Below are positions 54,076 to 63,499 of a stretch of DNA of 64,000 bases, piece by piece. Position 1 is the first letter of the stretch, and every line of letters begins with the position of its first letter. This stretch comes from Taurinivorans muris (GTDB lineage Bacteria > Desulfobacterota > Desulfovibrionia > Desulfovibrionales > Desulfovibrionaceae): contig NZ_CP065938.1 in assembly GCF_025232395.1 (NCBI RefSeq), positions 1,054,001 to 1,118,000 of the forward strand, written 5' to 3'. The position numbers and the translations under genes were made by a program. Under the pieces are notes generated by a model. The model saw only the letters and a list, made by a program, of their open reading frames with translations, did no database searches and was not told where the DNA came from.

Positions 54076-55257
54076 CTACTTTGATTGAAGTTTCAAATAT
54101 AAATCCCCCTGCCATTTTCCGATCTTTTTCCCTAAGCCGCGCAAACGCATGGGCTTTCCGGGAACGAAATCTTTTGGCAGAGTCAATTCTACGGTTTGCA
54201 ATTCATTTGTCAGTCCAACCCGGAACTGTAAACGCATTTTCACTCCGGGCTGCAATTTGGCTGCCGGAAAAAATAATTCCAGCTCCTCATCAATCTGATT
54301 TTTAAACCAGGAAGAAATACCTTTTTTTATTCCTTCCAAAGGTTCGGCACCCGCCTTGATGATGGCTTGGGGAATACTGTTTTCCTTATTAGCAGAAATT
54401 TCTTGTTCTGTAAAATAATCTTTTTGACTTTTTTCTTCTTTATTCCGATCGCTCTGGCTGTTCTGCCGCGAAGCATTCACATTGGTATAAGCCGTATCCT
54501 GCGACGTGCTCGCCTCCGCTTTTTCCTCTTTTGCGTTTTCTTCCGGCTGCTGATGAACTTTCTGTTCAAAATTTCCTGTATATTTATTGTAAATAGGTAC
54601 GCCGAACGCGTTATACGCATTATTGGGATTTTTATATTGGACCTGTTCCTGATTTTTGTTTTGATTCTGCGCATGGGCTTGGCTTTCACGCTCTTTGCGC
54701 ACTTCTTCCATTTGTTCGATAATCAGTGTTTTAAATTCCTGGGCTTTTTCTTCCAATTTTTTAATAAGATTTAAACGCTCTTCCTCTTGTTTCGCTTTTA
54801 TTCTCGCTTCTTCCTTATCTATTTCTTCCTGCAGGCGTTTCCGGCGTATCTCTTCGCGCCTTGCCCTTTCACGGGCTTGGCGGCGTTCCATTTCTTTGCG
54901 TTCGCGCTCAATGCGTTCTTCACGTTCTTTTTCCTTACGCTTTCTTTCTTCAGCCCTTTTTTGTTCAGCCTGCCTTTTTTCTTCTTCAAATTTTGATTTT
55001 CTTGCTTTTTCGGCATTAACAAACTGGGCTTTGGCGGAATTTTTCTTCGCCTGACTATCCAGATACGTGATGACAGTCACATAGGCTTCATTCACACGCT
55101 GAAATTCCATGGCGGCATTTTCATTGTCCGGATGCAAATCAGGATGCAAAGCAAAGGCGCGCTTACGGTATGCCTGCTTCACTTCGTCAATACCCGCACT
55201 CCGCGCAACGTCAAGGAGCGCATACGCTTCCTGCAATGTTAATGTGTTCTTCGCCAT
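54076..55257 (-). CDS. J-domain protein with long charged coiled coil and DnaJ-like C-terminal domain
   Basis: A 393-residue protein. Residues 8-68 form a J-domain with intact HPD in ALHPDLHPDNENA, so it can stimulate an Hsp70 ATPase. Residues about 70-200 are almost entirely Lys/Glu/Arg/Gln, a long predicted helix or coiled coil. A Gln/Asn-rich linker follows. The last 75 residues resemble the DnaJ substrate-binding C-terminal domain (PGVKMRLQFRVG, GKPMRLRGLGKKIGKWQGDLYLKL). It has neither the G/F region nor zinc finger of DnaJ. It is upstream of adk in one operon. Confidence 0.85.
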   Translation of the reverse strand: MAKNTLTLQEAYALLDVARSAGIDEVKQAYRKRAFALHPDLHPDNENAAMEFQRVNEAYVTVITYLDSQAKKNSAKAQFVNAEKARKSKFEEEKRQAEQKRAEERKRKEKEREERIERERKEMERRQARERARREEIRRKRLQEEIDKEEARIKAKQEEERLNLIKKLEEKAQEFKTLIIEQMEEVRKERESQAHAQNQNKNQEQVQYKNPNNAYNAFGVPIYNKYTGNFEQKVHQQPEENAKEEKAEASTSQDTAYTNVNASRQNSQSDRNKEEKSQKDYFTEQEISANKENSIPQAIIKAGAEPLEGIKKGISSWFKNQIDEELELFFPAAKLQPGVKMRLQFRVGLTNELQTVELTLPKDFVPGKPMRLRGLGKKIGKWQGDLYLKLQSK

Positions 55258-55278
55258 TTTTTCCCTGTTCCGCGCCCC

Positions 55279-55743
55279 TTACTTCAATTCAGGCAATTCA
55301 TTTTCATCAACAATCAATGCGCGCCCGTCAACACTCTTATCCTTGCAAAGCAAACCGTTGTTCTTTAAATACGCATAGCCGTCATGGGCGAAAAAAGCAT
55401 GCGAAACGGTTTTCACAATTCCGGGACAATCCTCTTTCGCCATGGCGAAACTGAATTCATCAATCAAATTTCCGCGAAAATACGGCCAAGCCCTGCAAAC
55501 ATCGGGACGTGCCTCATGAATTGTGCAGCCCCGCCCCTCTTCAAAAAAATAGCAAAAATCGTCTTCACCTGTGATCAGAACAGGCTTGCCGTCAAAAATT
55601 TCCGTATACCGCGCCAAAAAATCTGCTTTTTCCATATTAAAATAAACAAGCAAACGCGGCAAATCCCTTTGCCCCACAACAATACCGCCCCGTCCATGGC
55701 AACAATGCCCGCAGCGCCGGCAAGAAAAACTTTTTTCCGACAT
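55279..55743 (-). CDS. YkgJ-family cysteine-cluster protein
   Basis: A 154-residue protein of the YkgJ/CxxCxxCC family. The cluster motif is CRRCGHCCHG at residues 8-17; later cysteines are in FCYFFEEGRGCTIHEARPDVCRAWPYF and DCPG, as in the family. A metal or Fe-S site is likely; no function is established. It starts 2 bases after the CoA-binding protein gene, so the two are translated in tandem. Confidence 0.82.
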   Translation of the reverse strand: MSEKSFSCRRCGHCCHGRGGIVVGQRDLPRLLVYFNMEKADFLARYTEIFDGKPVLITGEDDFCYFFEEGRGCTIHEARPDVCRAWPYFRGNLIDEFSFAMAKEDCPGIVKTVSHAFFAHDGYAYLKNNGLLCKDKSVDGRALIVDENELPELK

Positions 55744-55745
55744 GA

Positions 55746-56159
55746 TCAGTTACCGAAAACCCGCTTATGCTCTGTTTCAATACACGCATCTTCAACCACG
55801 ACAACCCCTTCTTTCGCCATGAGTTCTCCCGCCTCCTTATTGCCAATACCAAGCTGCATCCAAAAAACTTTCGGACGCCACGGCAAAGCCAAAATTTCTT
55901 CAGCATGCTCAAGACAAGCTTCAGACGTTCTGAAAAAACAGACAATATCAGGAACTTTAGGCAAATCCTGCAAAGAAGCATAGGTCGGCAAGCCCCAAAC
56001 ATCTTTCCGCACGGGGTGCACCGGCAAAACTTCATAACCTTGCCCTATTAAATACCGCCCCACATGTTCCACGGGAGAACCTGCCTTATCTTTAGCCCCG
56101 ACAATGGCGATGACGGAGTTTTCTTTAAACAAGCGTTCCAGCTGCGTATCAAAAAGCAT
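55746..56159 (-). CDS. CoA-binding domain protein (YccU type)
   Basis: A 137-residue single-domain Rossmann protein. IAIVGAKDKAGSPVEHVGRYLIGQGYEVLPVHP is the family's nucleotide-binding stretch, with PKVFWMQLGIGNKEAGE and the final ACIETEHKR also typical. Members bind CoA but have no known reaction. GGAGG lies 5 bases before the ATG. It is the promoter-proximal gene of the run leading to YkgJ, the J-domain protein and adk. Confidence 0.88.
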   Translation of the reverse strand: MLFDTQLERLFKENSVIAIVGAKDKAGSPVEHVGRYLIGQGYEVLPVHPVRKDVWGLPTYASLQDLPKVPDIVCFFRTSEACLEHAEEILALPWRPKVFWMQLGIGNKEAGELMAKEGVVVVEDACIETEHKRVFGN

Positions 56160-56306
56160 GTTTCCTCCTGCATGGTATCTGCTTTTTATCCATATCCTTT
56201 ATTAAAAAAAGTTTCAATCTTTAAATTATCCCGTGCTTGATTATTGCAAAAAAACGCTAGTTGGCATAATCAAACAAAAAATACCATTCAAAGGCAGCAA
56301 ACAAAA

Positions 56307-57614
56307 ATGCACATACCCAAAAACGAACATATCGCCCGGCTGAAAAACATAAAAACTCGTATCTGCGAAAAACACCCGCAGCTCAGCGGTTTTTTCATTT
56401 TTTCACGGATTAATATCTATTATTTTACAGGAACGCCCGCCAACGGCGTTTTATACGTTCCCATGAACGGCGAACCGCTTTTGTTCGTGCGGAAAGGATT
56501 TGAAAAAGCGAAGCAGGAATGCCCGTTTGAACATATTTACCGCTACACGTCTTATGCGGAAATCGAAACCGTTTGTGCGGACTTAGGCTTGGCGCTTTCG
56601 GAAAATGCTTTGTACGGAATGGAAACAGCGGGGCTTACCGCCCAGCTTGCAATGCTTTTTTGCAGTAAAATCAAAGCGTTTTCCCAAAATATCCCCGCTG
56701 CGGTCGACAATGAGATAAAATATGTCAGAAGCATAAAAAGCCCCTATGAATGCGAAAAAATACGCGAAGCCGGCAAAAGGCAGGCTCTAGCCTTGGAAAA
56801 AATCCTGCCTTTTTATCTGAACGGCATACTGCACCATACCGTACCCCGTCCGCCTTCCATTCTTGAACAATACGGCAAGGAGCCCGCTTCACGATACGGA
56901 CAAGACCCGTTCATTCTGTCAGAAAAAAATATAGCCAAGCACTGCGTACAAATTTACACGGAATTGGAGCATGGCTTTTTATGCCGGATGTCAGCGCACG
57001 GCGAAGAAATATTTTACGGACATGTCGCCTGCGGCGATAATTTAATCGCTCCGACCTATTATAACGGCGCAATGGGTTTTCAAGGCCTGCACCCTGCCTT
57101 GCCCTGTCTGGGGTCGGAAAAGGTTTGGCAAAAGGGCGAGCCGCTTTGCGTTGACATGGTGTTCAATTACGAAGGATACCATACGGACAAAACCCAATGC
57201 TATTTCTACGGACGGGAACAGGATTTGCCGGACGAAGCGAAAAAAGCCTACGAATGCTGTTTTGCCGTTCAGGAGCTCGTGCTGCGGCGGCTAACACACG
57301 GCGCCGTTCCGGAAGAAATATGGTCCGAAACCTTGAAACTTGTGGAAAAATTTAACTTTACAGAACAATTCATGGGTTATAAACAAAACAGAGTGCCTTT
57401 CCTGGGGCACGGCATCGGGCTGTCTGTCGACGAATTTCCGGTCCTTGCCAAAAATTTTAAAGAACCGCTGCAAAATTCCATGATCATCGCCTGCGAACCG
57501 AAAATCGCCCTGCCGAACTTCGGCATGGTCGGCATAGAAAACACGTTTGAACTTATTGACAATACGGTAAAAAATATCACATCCGCCCAAGACGGAATTA
57601 TTTTTATCTCTTAA
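56307..57614 (+). CDS. M24-family metallopeptidase-like protein (Xaa-Pro aminopeptidase/creatinase fold)
   Basis: A 435-residue protein with an N-terminal creatinase-like domain and a C-terminal pita-bread domain. Metal ligands fit the M24 pattern: the first Asp in CVDMVFNYEGYHTDKTQ with the second Asp 11 residues on, His in LGHGIGLSVDEFP, Glu in ACEPKIAL and Glu in VGIENTFEL. The family cleaves Xaa-Pro bonds or C-N bonds in small molecules. The ATG at 56307 is preferred to an upstream TTG. It runs 11 bases into the DUF3089 gene. Confidence 0.88.
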   Translation: MHIPKNEHIARLKNIKTRICEKHPQLSGFFIFSRINIYYFTGTPANGVLYVPMNGEPLLFVRKGFEKAKQECPFEHIYRYTSYAEIETVCADLGLALSENALYGMETAGLTAQLAMLFCSKIKAFSQNIPAAVDNEIKYVRSIKSPYECEKIREAGKRQALALEKILPFYLNGILHHTVPRPPSILEQYGKEPASRYGQDPFILSEKNIAKHCVQIYTELEHGFLCRMSAHGEEIFYGHVACGDNLIAPTYYNGAMGFQGLHPALPCLGSEKVWQKGEPLCVDMVFNYEGYHTDKTQCYFYGREQDLPDEAKKAYECCFAVQELVLRRLTHGAVPEEIWSETLKLVEKFNFTEQFMGYKQNRVPFLGHGIGLSVDEFPVLAKNFKEPLQNSMIIACEPKIALPNFGMVGIENTFELIDNTVKNITSAQDGIIFIS

Positions 57615-57625
57615 AAGAGGCTCCT

Positions 57626-58546
57626 ATGAACATTCCTAAAAAACCGGATTATGCGAACCCTTATTTTTGGGTGGAATTTCCTGATGAAGACAATATGCGC
57701 AGCCCGAAAACGGAAGCGGATGTTTTTTTCGTACACGGCACGGTTCTGCACAGCAAAACGGAAATATATTACGACACATACGACGAGGAACAACGCAGAC
57801 TGCCCTTGCGTCCCCGCATGACCCATGCGGGCGTCTATAAAAAAACATGCCGTATTTTTCAGCCCCATTACCGGCAAGTCAGTATGGAGGCGCATTTAAA
57901 CGACTTGGCGACCATCAGAAAATATTATGAAATTCCTTTTGAAGATGTTCTGCAAGCCTATTCCTTTTTTAAAGAAAACTGGAACAAAGACAGACCGCTT
58001 ATCTTGGCAGGAAACAGCCAAGGCTCTTTTGTGCTTTTGGAACTGCTTAAATATTTGGCGCATACCAAGCAATTACCCGAAAACATGGTGGCGGCATATC
58101 TCATCGGGGCAAGCGTGGTTCCCAGCGACCTTGAAAAAATCGGACTGCCCCTTTGCCAGAGCCCGACAGATTTGAATTGCATCATCGCTTACAATGTCTT
58201 GGCAAAAGGCGCCGTCAAAGGCTTTACCGTTTTTCCTGACGCCCTTTGCGTCAATCCGCTTTCCTGGAAAAACACCGAAGAAATTGCCGACAAATCCTTA
58301 CACTTGGGCTTTGTCGAAACAAAGGAAGACGGAACGCAGCTTATCCGTAAAAACGCCACAAACGCTTGGATAGACAAAAAAATCGGAGCCGTTATCGTGG
58401 ATATTTACGATATTGAAACAGCTCCGCCGCGGGAATATTTTCCGAAAGGAGATTTGCACAGCTACAATTATCCGCTCTTTTTCAAAAATATCGAGGCAAA
58501 CGTCGAAGAGCGGATTTCAGCATACCTGAAAAACAGAAAAAATTAA
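57626..58546 (+). CDS. DUF3089 alpha/beta-hydrolase-like protein
   Basis: A 306-residue protein of the DUF3089 group. The nucleophile elbow GNSQGSFV is near residue 132, preceded by FFVHGTVL (oxyanion strand). A candidate acid/His pair sits in the C-terminal part (DLHSYNYPLFF). There is no signal peptide. The substrate is unknown. AGAGG is upstream and spacing to the M24 gene is 11 bases, so the two form an operon, perhaps degrading a small ester or peptide (inference). Confidence 0.8.
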   Translation: MNIPKKPDYANPYFWVEFPDEDNMRSPKTEADVFFVHGTVLHSKTEIYYDTYDEEQRRLPLRPRMTHAGVYKKTCRIFQPHYRQVSMEAHLNDLATIRKYYEIPFEDVLQAYSFFKENWNKDRPLILAGNSQGSFVLLELLKYLAHTKQLPENMVAAYLIGASVVPSDLEKIGLPLCQSPTDLNCIIAYNVLAKGAVKGFTVFPDALCVNPLSWKNTEEIADKSLHLGFVETKEDGTQLIRKNATNAWIDKKIGAVIVDIYDIETAPPREYFPKGDLHSYNYPLFFKNIEANVEERISAYLKNRKN

Positions 58547-58562
58547 AATAAAAATTTTTCAC

Positions 58563-58591
58563 TTGCCAAAACAAAAAAAATAACCTAGATA
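58563..58591 (+). promoter_or_regulatory. Candidate promoter of the rpsB operon
   Basis: TTGCCA, a 17-base spacer and TAGATA, about 160 bases before rpsB. The long leader (58600-58750) may carry S2 autoregulation, but I could not define a conserved structure. Confidence 0.6.
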
Positions 58592-58750
58592 AATTCAGTT
58601 ATTCACCAAACACATTTTCACAGCTGCTTGGGGTCCCGAACAACCGAAAGCCACACAAAAAGAATAACTGTGTCATTTCAAGAAGATAGCAATATCAGGG
58701 TGCAAAGCATTGGGTGAAAATGGAAGAAAAAAACCCTTGGAGGAATTATC

Positions 58751-59530
58751 ATGGCTTATGTAAGCATGAAACAAATGCTCGAAACCGGTGTGCATTTCGG
58801 TCACCAAACCCGCCGTTGGAATCCAAAAATGCGTCCTTACATCTTCGGCGCCCGTAACGGTGTGCATATCATCGATTTGCAGCAAACAGTAAAACTTTTC
58901 CGCACAGCCCACGACAAAATCGTTGAAACCGTGGCGAACGGCGGCAAAGTTCTTTTCATCGGCACAAAACGCCAAGCACAGGAAGCCGTTGCGCAGGAAG
59001 CCGAAAGAGCTGGCCAGCCATACGTAACCAACCGCTGGATGGGCGGCACCCTTACCAACTTCGTCACCATTCAAAAAAGCGTTGACCGCCTTAAGAAATT
59101 GGAACAAATGTTCGCCGACGGCACAATCAACCGCTATTCAAAAAAAGAAATCCTCACTTTCCAACGTGAACTTGACAAACTCAACCTCACCTTGGGCGGC
59201 ATTAAAAATATGCAGGGCATTCCGCAGCTTGCTTTTGTTATCGACCCTCACCGCGAAGACATCGCCATCAAAGAATGCCGCAAGCTCGGCATTCCCGTTG
59301 TCGCCATTACCGATACCAACTGCGATCCTGATGTCATCGACTACATTATCCCCGGAAACGATGACGCAATCCGCGCAATCAAACTTTTTGTAGGCGCAAT
59401 GGCGGACGCTTGTCTTGAAGGCGCCGCAATGGGCAAAGACGGCGAAGTCGTCGACTTGGAAACCATTGCCGCTAAAAACGAAGCTGAAGCAGAACAAGCT
59501 GAAAAAGCCGAACAAGAAACCGCTGAATAG
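58751..59530 (+). CDS. rpsB: 30S ribosomal protein S2
   Basis: A 259-residue S2 with [22 protein letters not shown] at the N-terminus, [11 protein letters not shown] and DTNCDPD in place. It ends with an acidic Glu/Ala tail ([16 protein letters not shown]) that is longer than in E. coli. S2 is required for S1 docking on the ribosome. GGAGG lies 8 bases before the ATG. The gene is followed by tsf across an intercistronic hairpin. Confidence 0.98.
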   Translation: MAYVSMKQMLETGVHFGHQTRRWNPKMRPYIFGARNGVHIIDLQQTVKLFRTAHDKIVETVANGGKVLFIGTKRQAQEAVAQEAERAGQPYVTNRWMGGTLTNFVTIQKSVDRLKKLEQMFADGTINRYSKKEILTFQRELDKLNLTLGGIKNMQGIPQLAFVIDPHREDIAIKECRKLGIPVVAITDTNCDPDVIDYIIPGNDDAIRAIKLFVGAMADACLEGAAMGKDGEVVDLETIAAKNEAEAEQAEKAEQETAE

Positions 59531-59551
59531 TTCTTGTCCTGACAAATTTAC

Positions 59552-59582
59552 AGTGCCGTAATCTTTTTTACGGCACTCTTTT
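59552..59582 (+). terminator. Intercistronic terminator/attenuator between rpsB and tsf
   Basis: AGTGCCGTAA and TTACGGCACT form a stem followed by CTTTT, 30 bases before tsf. Likely reduces tsf transcription relative to rpsB. Confidence 0.75.
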
Positions 59583-59611
59583 CAACGTATAGCAATAATT
59601 GGAGATATACA

Positions 59612-60469
59612 ATGAGCCAAATTACCGCTTCCATGGTGAAAGACCTTCGCGAAAAAACCGGCGCAGGCATGATGGACTGCAAAAAAGCGCTCCAAGAAAG
59701 TGGTGCCGATATTGAAAAAGCTGTTGACTGGCTTCGTCAAAAAGGTCTTGCAAAAGCTGCAAAACGTGCAGACCGCGCCGCCGAAGAAGGCATCATCATC
59801 CTCAAAACCTCCGGTGACAACAAAAAAGCCGTTGCCGTTGAAGTGAAGTGCGAAACCGACTTTGTCGCCCGCGGCGATAAATTTATTGAATTTGCCAAAG
59901 ATGTTGTCGAACACGCTTTCGACAATTTCACAAACGATGTTGAAGAAATGCTCAGCCACAGTTTCAGAGGCACGACCATGAAAGAAGCTATCGGTGAAGC
60001 CGTTGCCGCTATCGGTGAAAACATTCTTCTCGGCAAAGCCCACAAAGCGGAATGCTCCGAAGGCGTTGTCGGCGCTTATGTCCACTCAAACGGCAAACTT
60101 GCCGCCTTGGTTGAAGTCCGCACCACCGGCAACGAAGCAGCCGCTCTTGAATTTGCCAAAAACGTGGCAATGCAAGTTGTTGCAACAAGCCCTATCGCTC
60201 TTAGCGCCGAAAGCGTCGACCCGGCTCTTTTGGAAAGAGAACGCGAAGTTTACCGCAACAAAGCAAAAGAAGAAGGCAAACCCGACAATATTATTGACAA
60301 AATCGCAGACGGTGCTGTGAAAAAATACTGCAAAGAAATTTGCCTCATGGAACAAGCCTATATCCGTGATGACAAAATGAGCATCGCCGATTACCAAAAA
60401 CAAGCTTCCAAAGAAGCCGGTGCCGAATTTACCATTATCGGTTTCCAACGCATTGTTCTTGGTGAATAA
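59612..60469 (+). CDS. tsf: Elongation factor Ts
   Basis: A 285-residue nucleotide-exchange factor for EF-Tu. The N-terminal signature reads VKDLREKTGAGMMDCKKAL; the exchange region VEVKCETDFVAR contains the conserved TDFV. The family order rpsB-tsf is kept. GGAG lies 9 bases before the ATG. Confidence 0.98.
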   Translation: MSQITASMVKDLREKTGAGMMDCKKALQESGADIEKAVDWLRQKGLAKAAKRADRAAEEGIIILKTSGDNKKAVAVEVKCETDFVARGDKFIEFAKDVVEHAFDNFTNDVEEMLSHSFRGTTMKEAIGEAVAAIGENILLGKAHKAECSEGVVGAYVHSNGKLAALVEVRTTGNEAAALEFAKNVAMQVVATSPIALSAESVDPALLEREREVYRNKAKEEGKPDNIIDKIADGAVKKYCKEICLMEQAYIRDDKMSIADYQKQASKEAGAEFTIIGFQRIVLGE

Positions 60470-60493
60470 TTCAAGTTTTTGCTTGAAATTTTA

Positions 60494-60530
60494 TAAAAAA
60501 TAAGGCAGGATTAACCTGTCTTATTTTTTA
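60494..60530 (+). terminator. Terminator downstream of tsf
   Basis: AATAAGGCAGG-ATTAA-CCTGTCTTATT followed by TTTT, about 30 bases after the tsf stop. Confidence 0.85.
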
Positions 60531-60553
60531 TGTGAAATAAATAAAAAAGATTT

Positions 60554-61384
60554 ATGGTAGAAAAAAAAGCCAAACTGACTGCCCTGATTATTGTTTTAAA
60601 TGGAGAAAGGACTATTGGTTCTTGTCTTCAATCTTTGGCTTTTTGTGACAACATTGTTGTTATTGATTCTTTCAGCACGGATAAAACAAAAGAAATCTGT
60701 CAGGAACACAAAGCGTTTTTTGTTGAAAACCCGTTCAAAGGCTATATGGAACAAATCCGGTTCGGTATTGACTGGATACAAAAAAACGCCCCCTCCGAAT
60801 GGATTTTTTTCTTGGACTGCGACGAAATCTGCTCTTTGGAACTCAAAGAAAAAATCCAAAAAGCCCTTGCCCACAATTCGCCCGTTTCCGCCTATCAAGT
60901 TTCCCGCCTCACATGGTACTATGACAGGTTTCTCCGCCACGGGGGCATGTATCCTGACCGGCTGTTCCGTCTTTTCAAACCGGAAGCTATCGAAATATCC
61001 CAAAAAAACGGGCACCCTGTCTATATTCCCACAAAGGAACACGGCATTTTAGACGGCGATTTGCTTCATTATTCTTATGAAAGTTTCAGGCACCAAATGC
61101 AAAAAATCAACGGATATGCGACACGCGGCGCAAATTCCATGCGGGCGGAAGGAAAAAAAGGAGGGCTTGCAAAAGCGCTTTTCCACTCCTTTTGGCGTTT
61201 TTTCGCCATGTACGCTCTCAAAAAAGGCTTTTTAGACGGAAAAGCCGGATTTATCAACGCCTGTCACATCGCTTTTTATACATTTTTAAAATATATCCGC
61301 ATAGACGAAGGAACATGGGGCAAACCTTTTGTCCAAAGTCTGTCAGAGTTAGCAACCAACAAACAAAAAAAGGAAAAACAATGA
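60554..61384 (+). CDS. Family 2 glycosyltransferase (WaaE/KdtX-like)
   Basis: A 276-residue GT-A glycosyltransferase. [30 protein letters not shown] is the nucleotide-sugar-binding start, [15 protein letters not shown] contains the D-x-D motif, and [16 protein letters not shown] matches WaaE-type core lipopolysaccharide glucosyltransferases. There is no membrane anchor; it likely acts at the inner face of the membrane on lipopolysaccharide core. Its stop overlaps the pyrH start (ATGA), coupling the two, an unusual guest in a translation/nucleotide operon. The ribosome binding site is weak. Confidence 0.85.
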   Translation: MVEKKAKLTALIIVLNGERTIGSCLQSLAFCDNIVVIDSFSTDKTKEICQEHKAFFVENPFKGYMEQIRFGIDWIQKNAPSEWIFFLDCDEICSLELKEKIQKALAHNSPVSAYQVSRLTWYYDRFLRHGGMYPDRLFRLFKPEAIEISQKNGHPVYIPTKEHGILDGDLLHYSYESFRHQMQKINGYATRGANSMRAEGKKGGLAKALFHSFWRFFAMYALKKGFLDGKAGFINACHIAFYTFLKYIRIDEGTWGKPFVQSLSELATNKQKKEKQ

Positions 61385-62097
61385 GCAAGTTAAAGTATCG
61401 CCGTATTATGCTGAAATTGAGCGGTGAATCCTTAGCTGGTGAAAAAGGCTTTGGTATCAATCCCGAAACAGTGACTGCCATTTGCAAAGAAATTGCTGAT
61501 GTTGCCGATATGGGGCTTGAACTTGTCCTTGTTATCGGCGGCGGAAATATTTTCCGCGGCATTTCCTCTTCCGCCAAAGGAATGGAAAGGGCGACGGCTG
61601 ACTATATGGGCATGCTCGCCACAATTTTAAATGCCATGGCAGTCCAAGACGCCCTTGAAAAAATGGGAAAACCCACCCGTGTTCTTTCCGCTATTGAAAC
61701 AACGGAACTTTGCGAACCGTATATCCGCCGCAAAGGACTCAGCCACTTGGAAAAAAGCCGTATCGTCATTTGTGCCGGCGGAACGGGAAACCCCTATTTT
61801 ACGACTGATACCGCTGCCGCCCTGCGCGCCATGGAACTTCGCTGCGAAGCTATCATCAAAGCCACGCGTGTTGACGGCATTTATGATAAGGACCCTGAAA
61901 AACACAGCGACGCCGTACGCTTTAATCGCATCACGTACAAAGAAACCCTTGATAAGGAACTGAAAGTTATGGACGCAACGGCGATAACGCTCGCCCGTGA
62001 AAATAAAATGCCTATTATTGTTTGCAATATTTTAGGCGGCAATATAAAAAAAGTTATCTGTGGTGAAAACATAGGAACAATTGTTGAAGGAGAATAA
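61381..62097 (+). CDS. pyrH: UMP kinase
   Basis: A 238-residue amino-acid-kinase-fold enzyme phosphorylating UMP. Motifs are [10 protein letters not shown] near the N-terminus, [10 protein letters not shown] and [16 protein letters not shown]. The ATG at 61381 overlaps the glycosyltransferase stop by four bases. It is followed by frr one base after its stop, in the classical pyrH-frr order. Confidence 0.97.
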   Translation: MSKLKYRRIMLKLSGESLAGEKGFGINPETVTAICKEIADVADMGLELVLVIGGGNIFRGISSSAKGMERATADYMGMLATILNAMAVQDALEKMGKPTRVLSAIETTELCEPYIRRKGLSHLEKSRIVICAGGTGNPYFTTDTAAALRAMELRCEAIIKATRVDGIYDKDPEKHSDAVRFNRITYKETLDKELKVMDATAITLARENKMPIIVCNILGGNIKKVICGENIGTIVEGE

Positions 62098-62098
62098 T

Positions 62099-62665
62099 AT
62101 GGATATGGATAAAGATACACTCATGCTTGACGCAGAAGAACGTATGGAAAAAGCGCTTCTCGCTCTTGATAAGGAATTTGCGAAGCTCCGCACGGGACGC
62201 GCCTCCACGTCCTTGGTTGACAATATCAAAGTCGATTATTACGGAACACTTACCCCAGTTCAGCAAATGTCAACAGTATCTTGCCCTGACAGCCGTACTG
62301 TGACCATTCAGCCTTGGGATAAGGGGGCAATGGCTCTTATTGAAAAAGCAATCTTAAATTCCGACCTTGGGCTGAACCCGCAAAACGACGGTAAAGTCGT
62401 GCGCATTTCCATTCCGCCCCTTACCGAAGACCGCCGCAAGGAGCTGGTGAAAGTCTGCAAAAAATATACTGAAGAATCAAAAGTGGCTATCCGCAATGTT
62501 CGCCGCGATGTTAACGACGGCATGAAAAAACTTGAAAAAGATAAGGTGCTCAGCGAGGACGAACTCAAAAAAGCCATGGACGACATTCAAAAAATAACGG
62601 ATTCCTATGTTGCCAAAGCTGACCAAAAAGCGGCTGCAAAAGAAAAAGAAATTATGGAAATTTAA
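62099..62665 (+). CDS. frr: Ribosome recycling factor
   Basis: A 188-residue RRF, splitting post-termination ribosomes with EF-G. Landmarks are [37 protein letters not shown] and [15 protein letters not shown]. The ATG at 62099 has AAGGAG 7 bases upstream; a longer in-frame version would start inside pyrH and lacks homology. Confidence 0.97.
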   Translation: MDMDKDTLMLDAEERMEKALLALDKEFAKLRTGRASTSLVDNIKVDYYGTLTPVQQMSTVSCPDSRTVTIQPWDKGAMALIEKAILNSDLGLNPQNDGKVVRISIPPLTEDRRKELVKVCKKYTEESKVAIRNVRRDVNDGMKKLEKDKVLSEDELKKAMDDIQKITDSYVAKADQKAAAKEKEIMEI

Positions 62666-62669
62666 AAAG

Positions 62670-62694
62670 GCATGGCTCTTTAGCCATGCTTTTT
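62670..62694 (+). terminator. Intercistronic terminator/attenuator between frr and uppS
   Basis: GCATGGCT and AGCCATGC around CTTT, then TTTTT, directly after frr. uppS begins 16 bases later, so it must be reached by readthrough or a promoter inside frr. Confidence 0.8.
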
Positions 62695-62710
62695 ACAAGG
62701 ATTTGAGGAA

Positions 62711-63490
62711 ATGACACTACCAAAGCACATAGCTATCATTATGGACGGCAATGGCAGATGGGCGAAACAAAGAGGGCTTTCCCGGAGCGAAGGGCATTTG
62801 GCAGGTGCAAATACGGTTGAACTTGTTATAAAAGAATGTTTACGCCATAAAATTCCTCATCTTTCTTTATATAGTTTTTCCACGGAAAACTGGAATAGAC
62901 CGAAAGAAGAAGTTGATTATCTTTTTAACTTGTTTTGCCAATTCGTTGAAAGCAAACTCCCCCTGATGCTTGAGGAAAACATACGGTTTTCCATGATCGG
63001 CGACAAAAGCGAATTGCCGGAAGAAGCGCAAAACGCTTTGGAAAACGCCATTGAAAAAACAAAACATTGCAAAAAACTGGAATTAACGCTTGCCATCAAC
63101 TATTCCGGAACACAGGAAATCCTCCATGCTGTCCGCCAAAGCGTCGGTGAAATTCTAAACAAAGAACAGCATAAGGAAAAAATTCAAGATCTTATTCAAA
63201 AAAATGAGAGTGAAGCCGTTATTTCCTATCTGACTTCGCTTTTTGACAAAAATCATTATACAGAGCAAAATTTACGCAATAACCTCTATTTGCCCTATTT
63301 GCCAAATCCTGATTTGATTATCCGCACAAGCGGAGAATTGCGGCTCAGCAATTTTTATCTGCTCCAAGCAGCCTATTCTGAATTTTATTTTACAGAAACG
63401 TTTTGGCCTGATTTTTCCGAACAGGATTTTGAAAATGCCCTTATTGCGTATCAAAACAGAAATCGCCGATTCGGAAAAATTGACAAATAA
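62711..63490 (+). CDS. uppS: Undecaprenyl diphosphate synthase (isoprenyl transferase)
   Basis: A 259-residue cis-prenyltransferase making the lipid carrier for peptidoglycan and O-antigen. IIMDGNGRWA carries the catalytic Asp; LYSFSTENWNRP, INYSGTQEI and DLIIRTSGELRLSNFYLLQAAYSEFYF match the family. GAGGA precedes the ATG. It is followed nine bases later by cdsA, the usual pairing. Confidence 0.96.
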   Translation: MTLPKHIAIIMDGNGRWAKQRGLSRSEGHLAGANTVELVIKECLRHKIPHLSLYSFSTENWNRPKEEVDYLFNLFCQFVESKLPLMLEENIRFSMIGDKSELPEEAQNALENAIEKTKHCKKLELTLAINYSGTQEILHAVRQSVGEILNKEQHKEKIQDLIQKNESEAVISYLTSLFDKNHYTEQNLRNNLYLPYLPNPDLIIRTSGELRLSNFYLLQAAYSEFYFTETFWPDFSEQDFENALIAYQNRNRRFGKIDK

Positions 63491-63499
63491 GGATTCATT

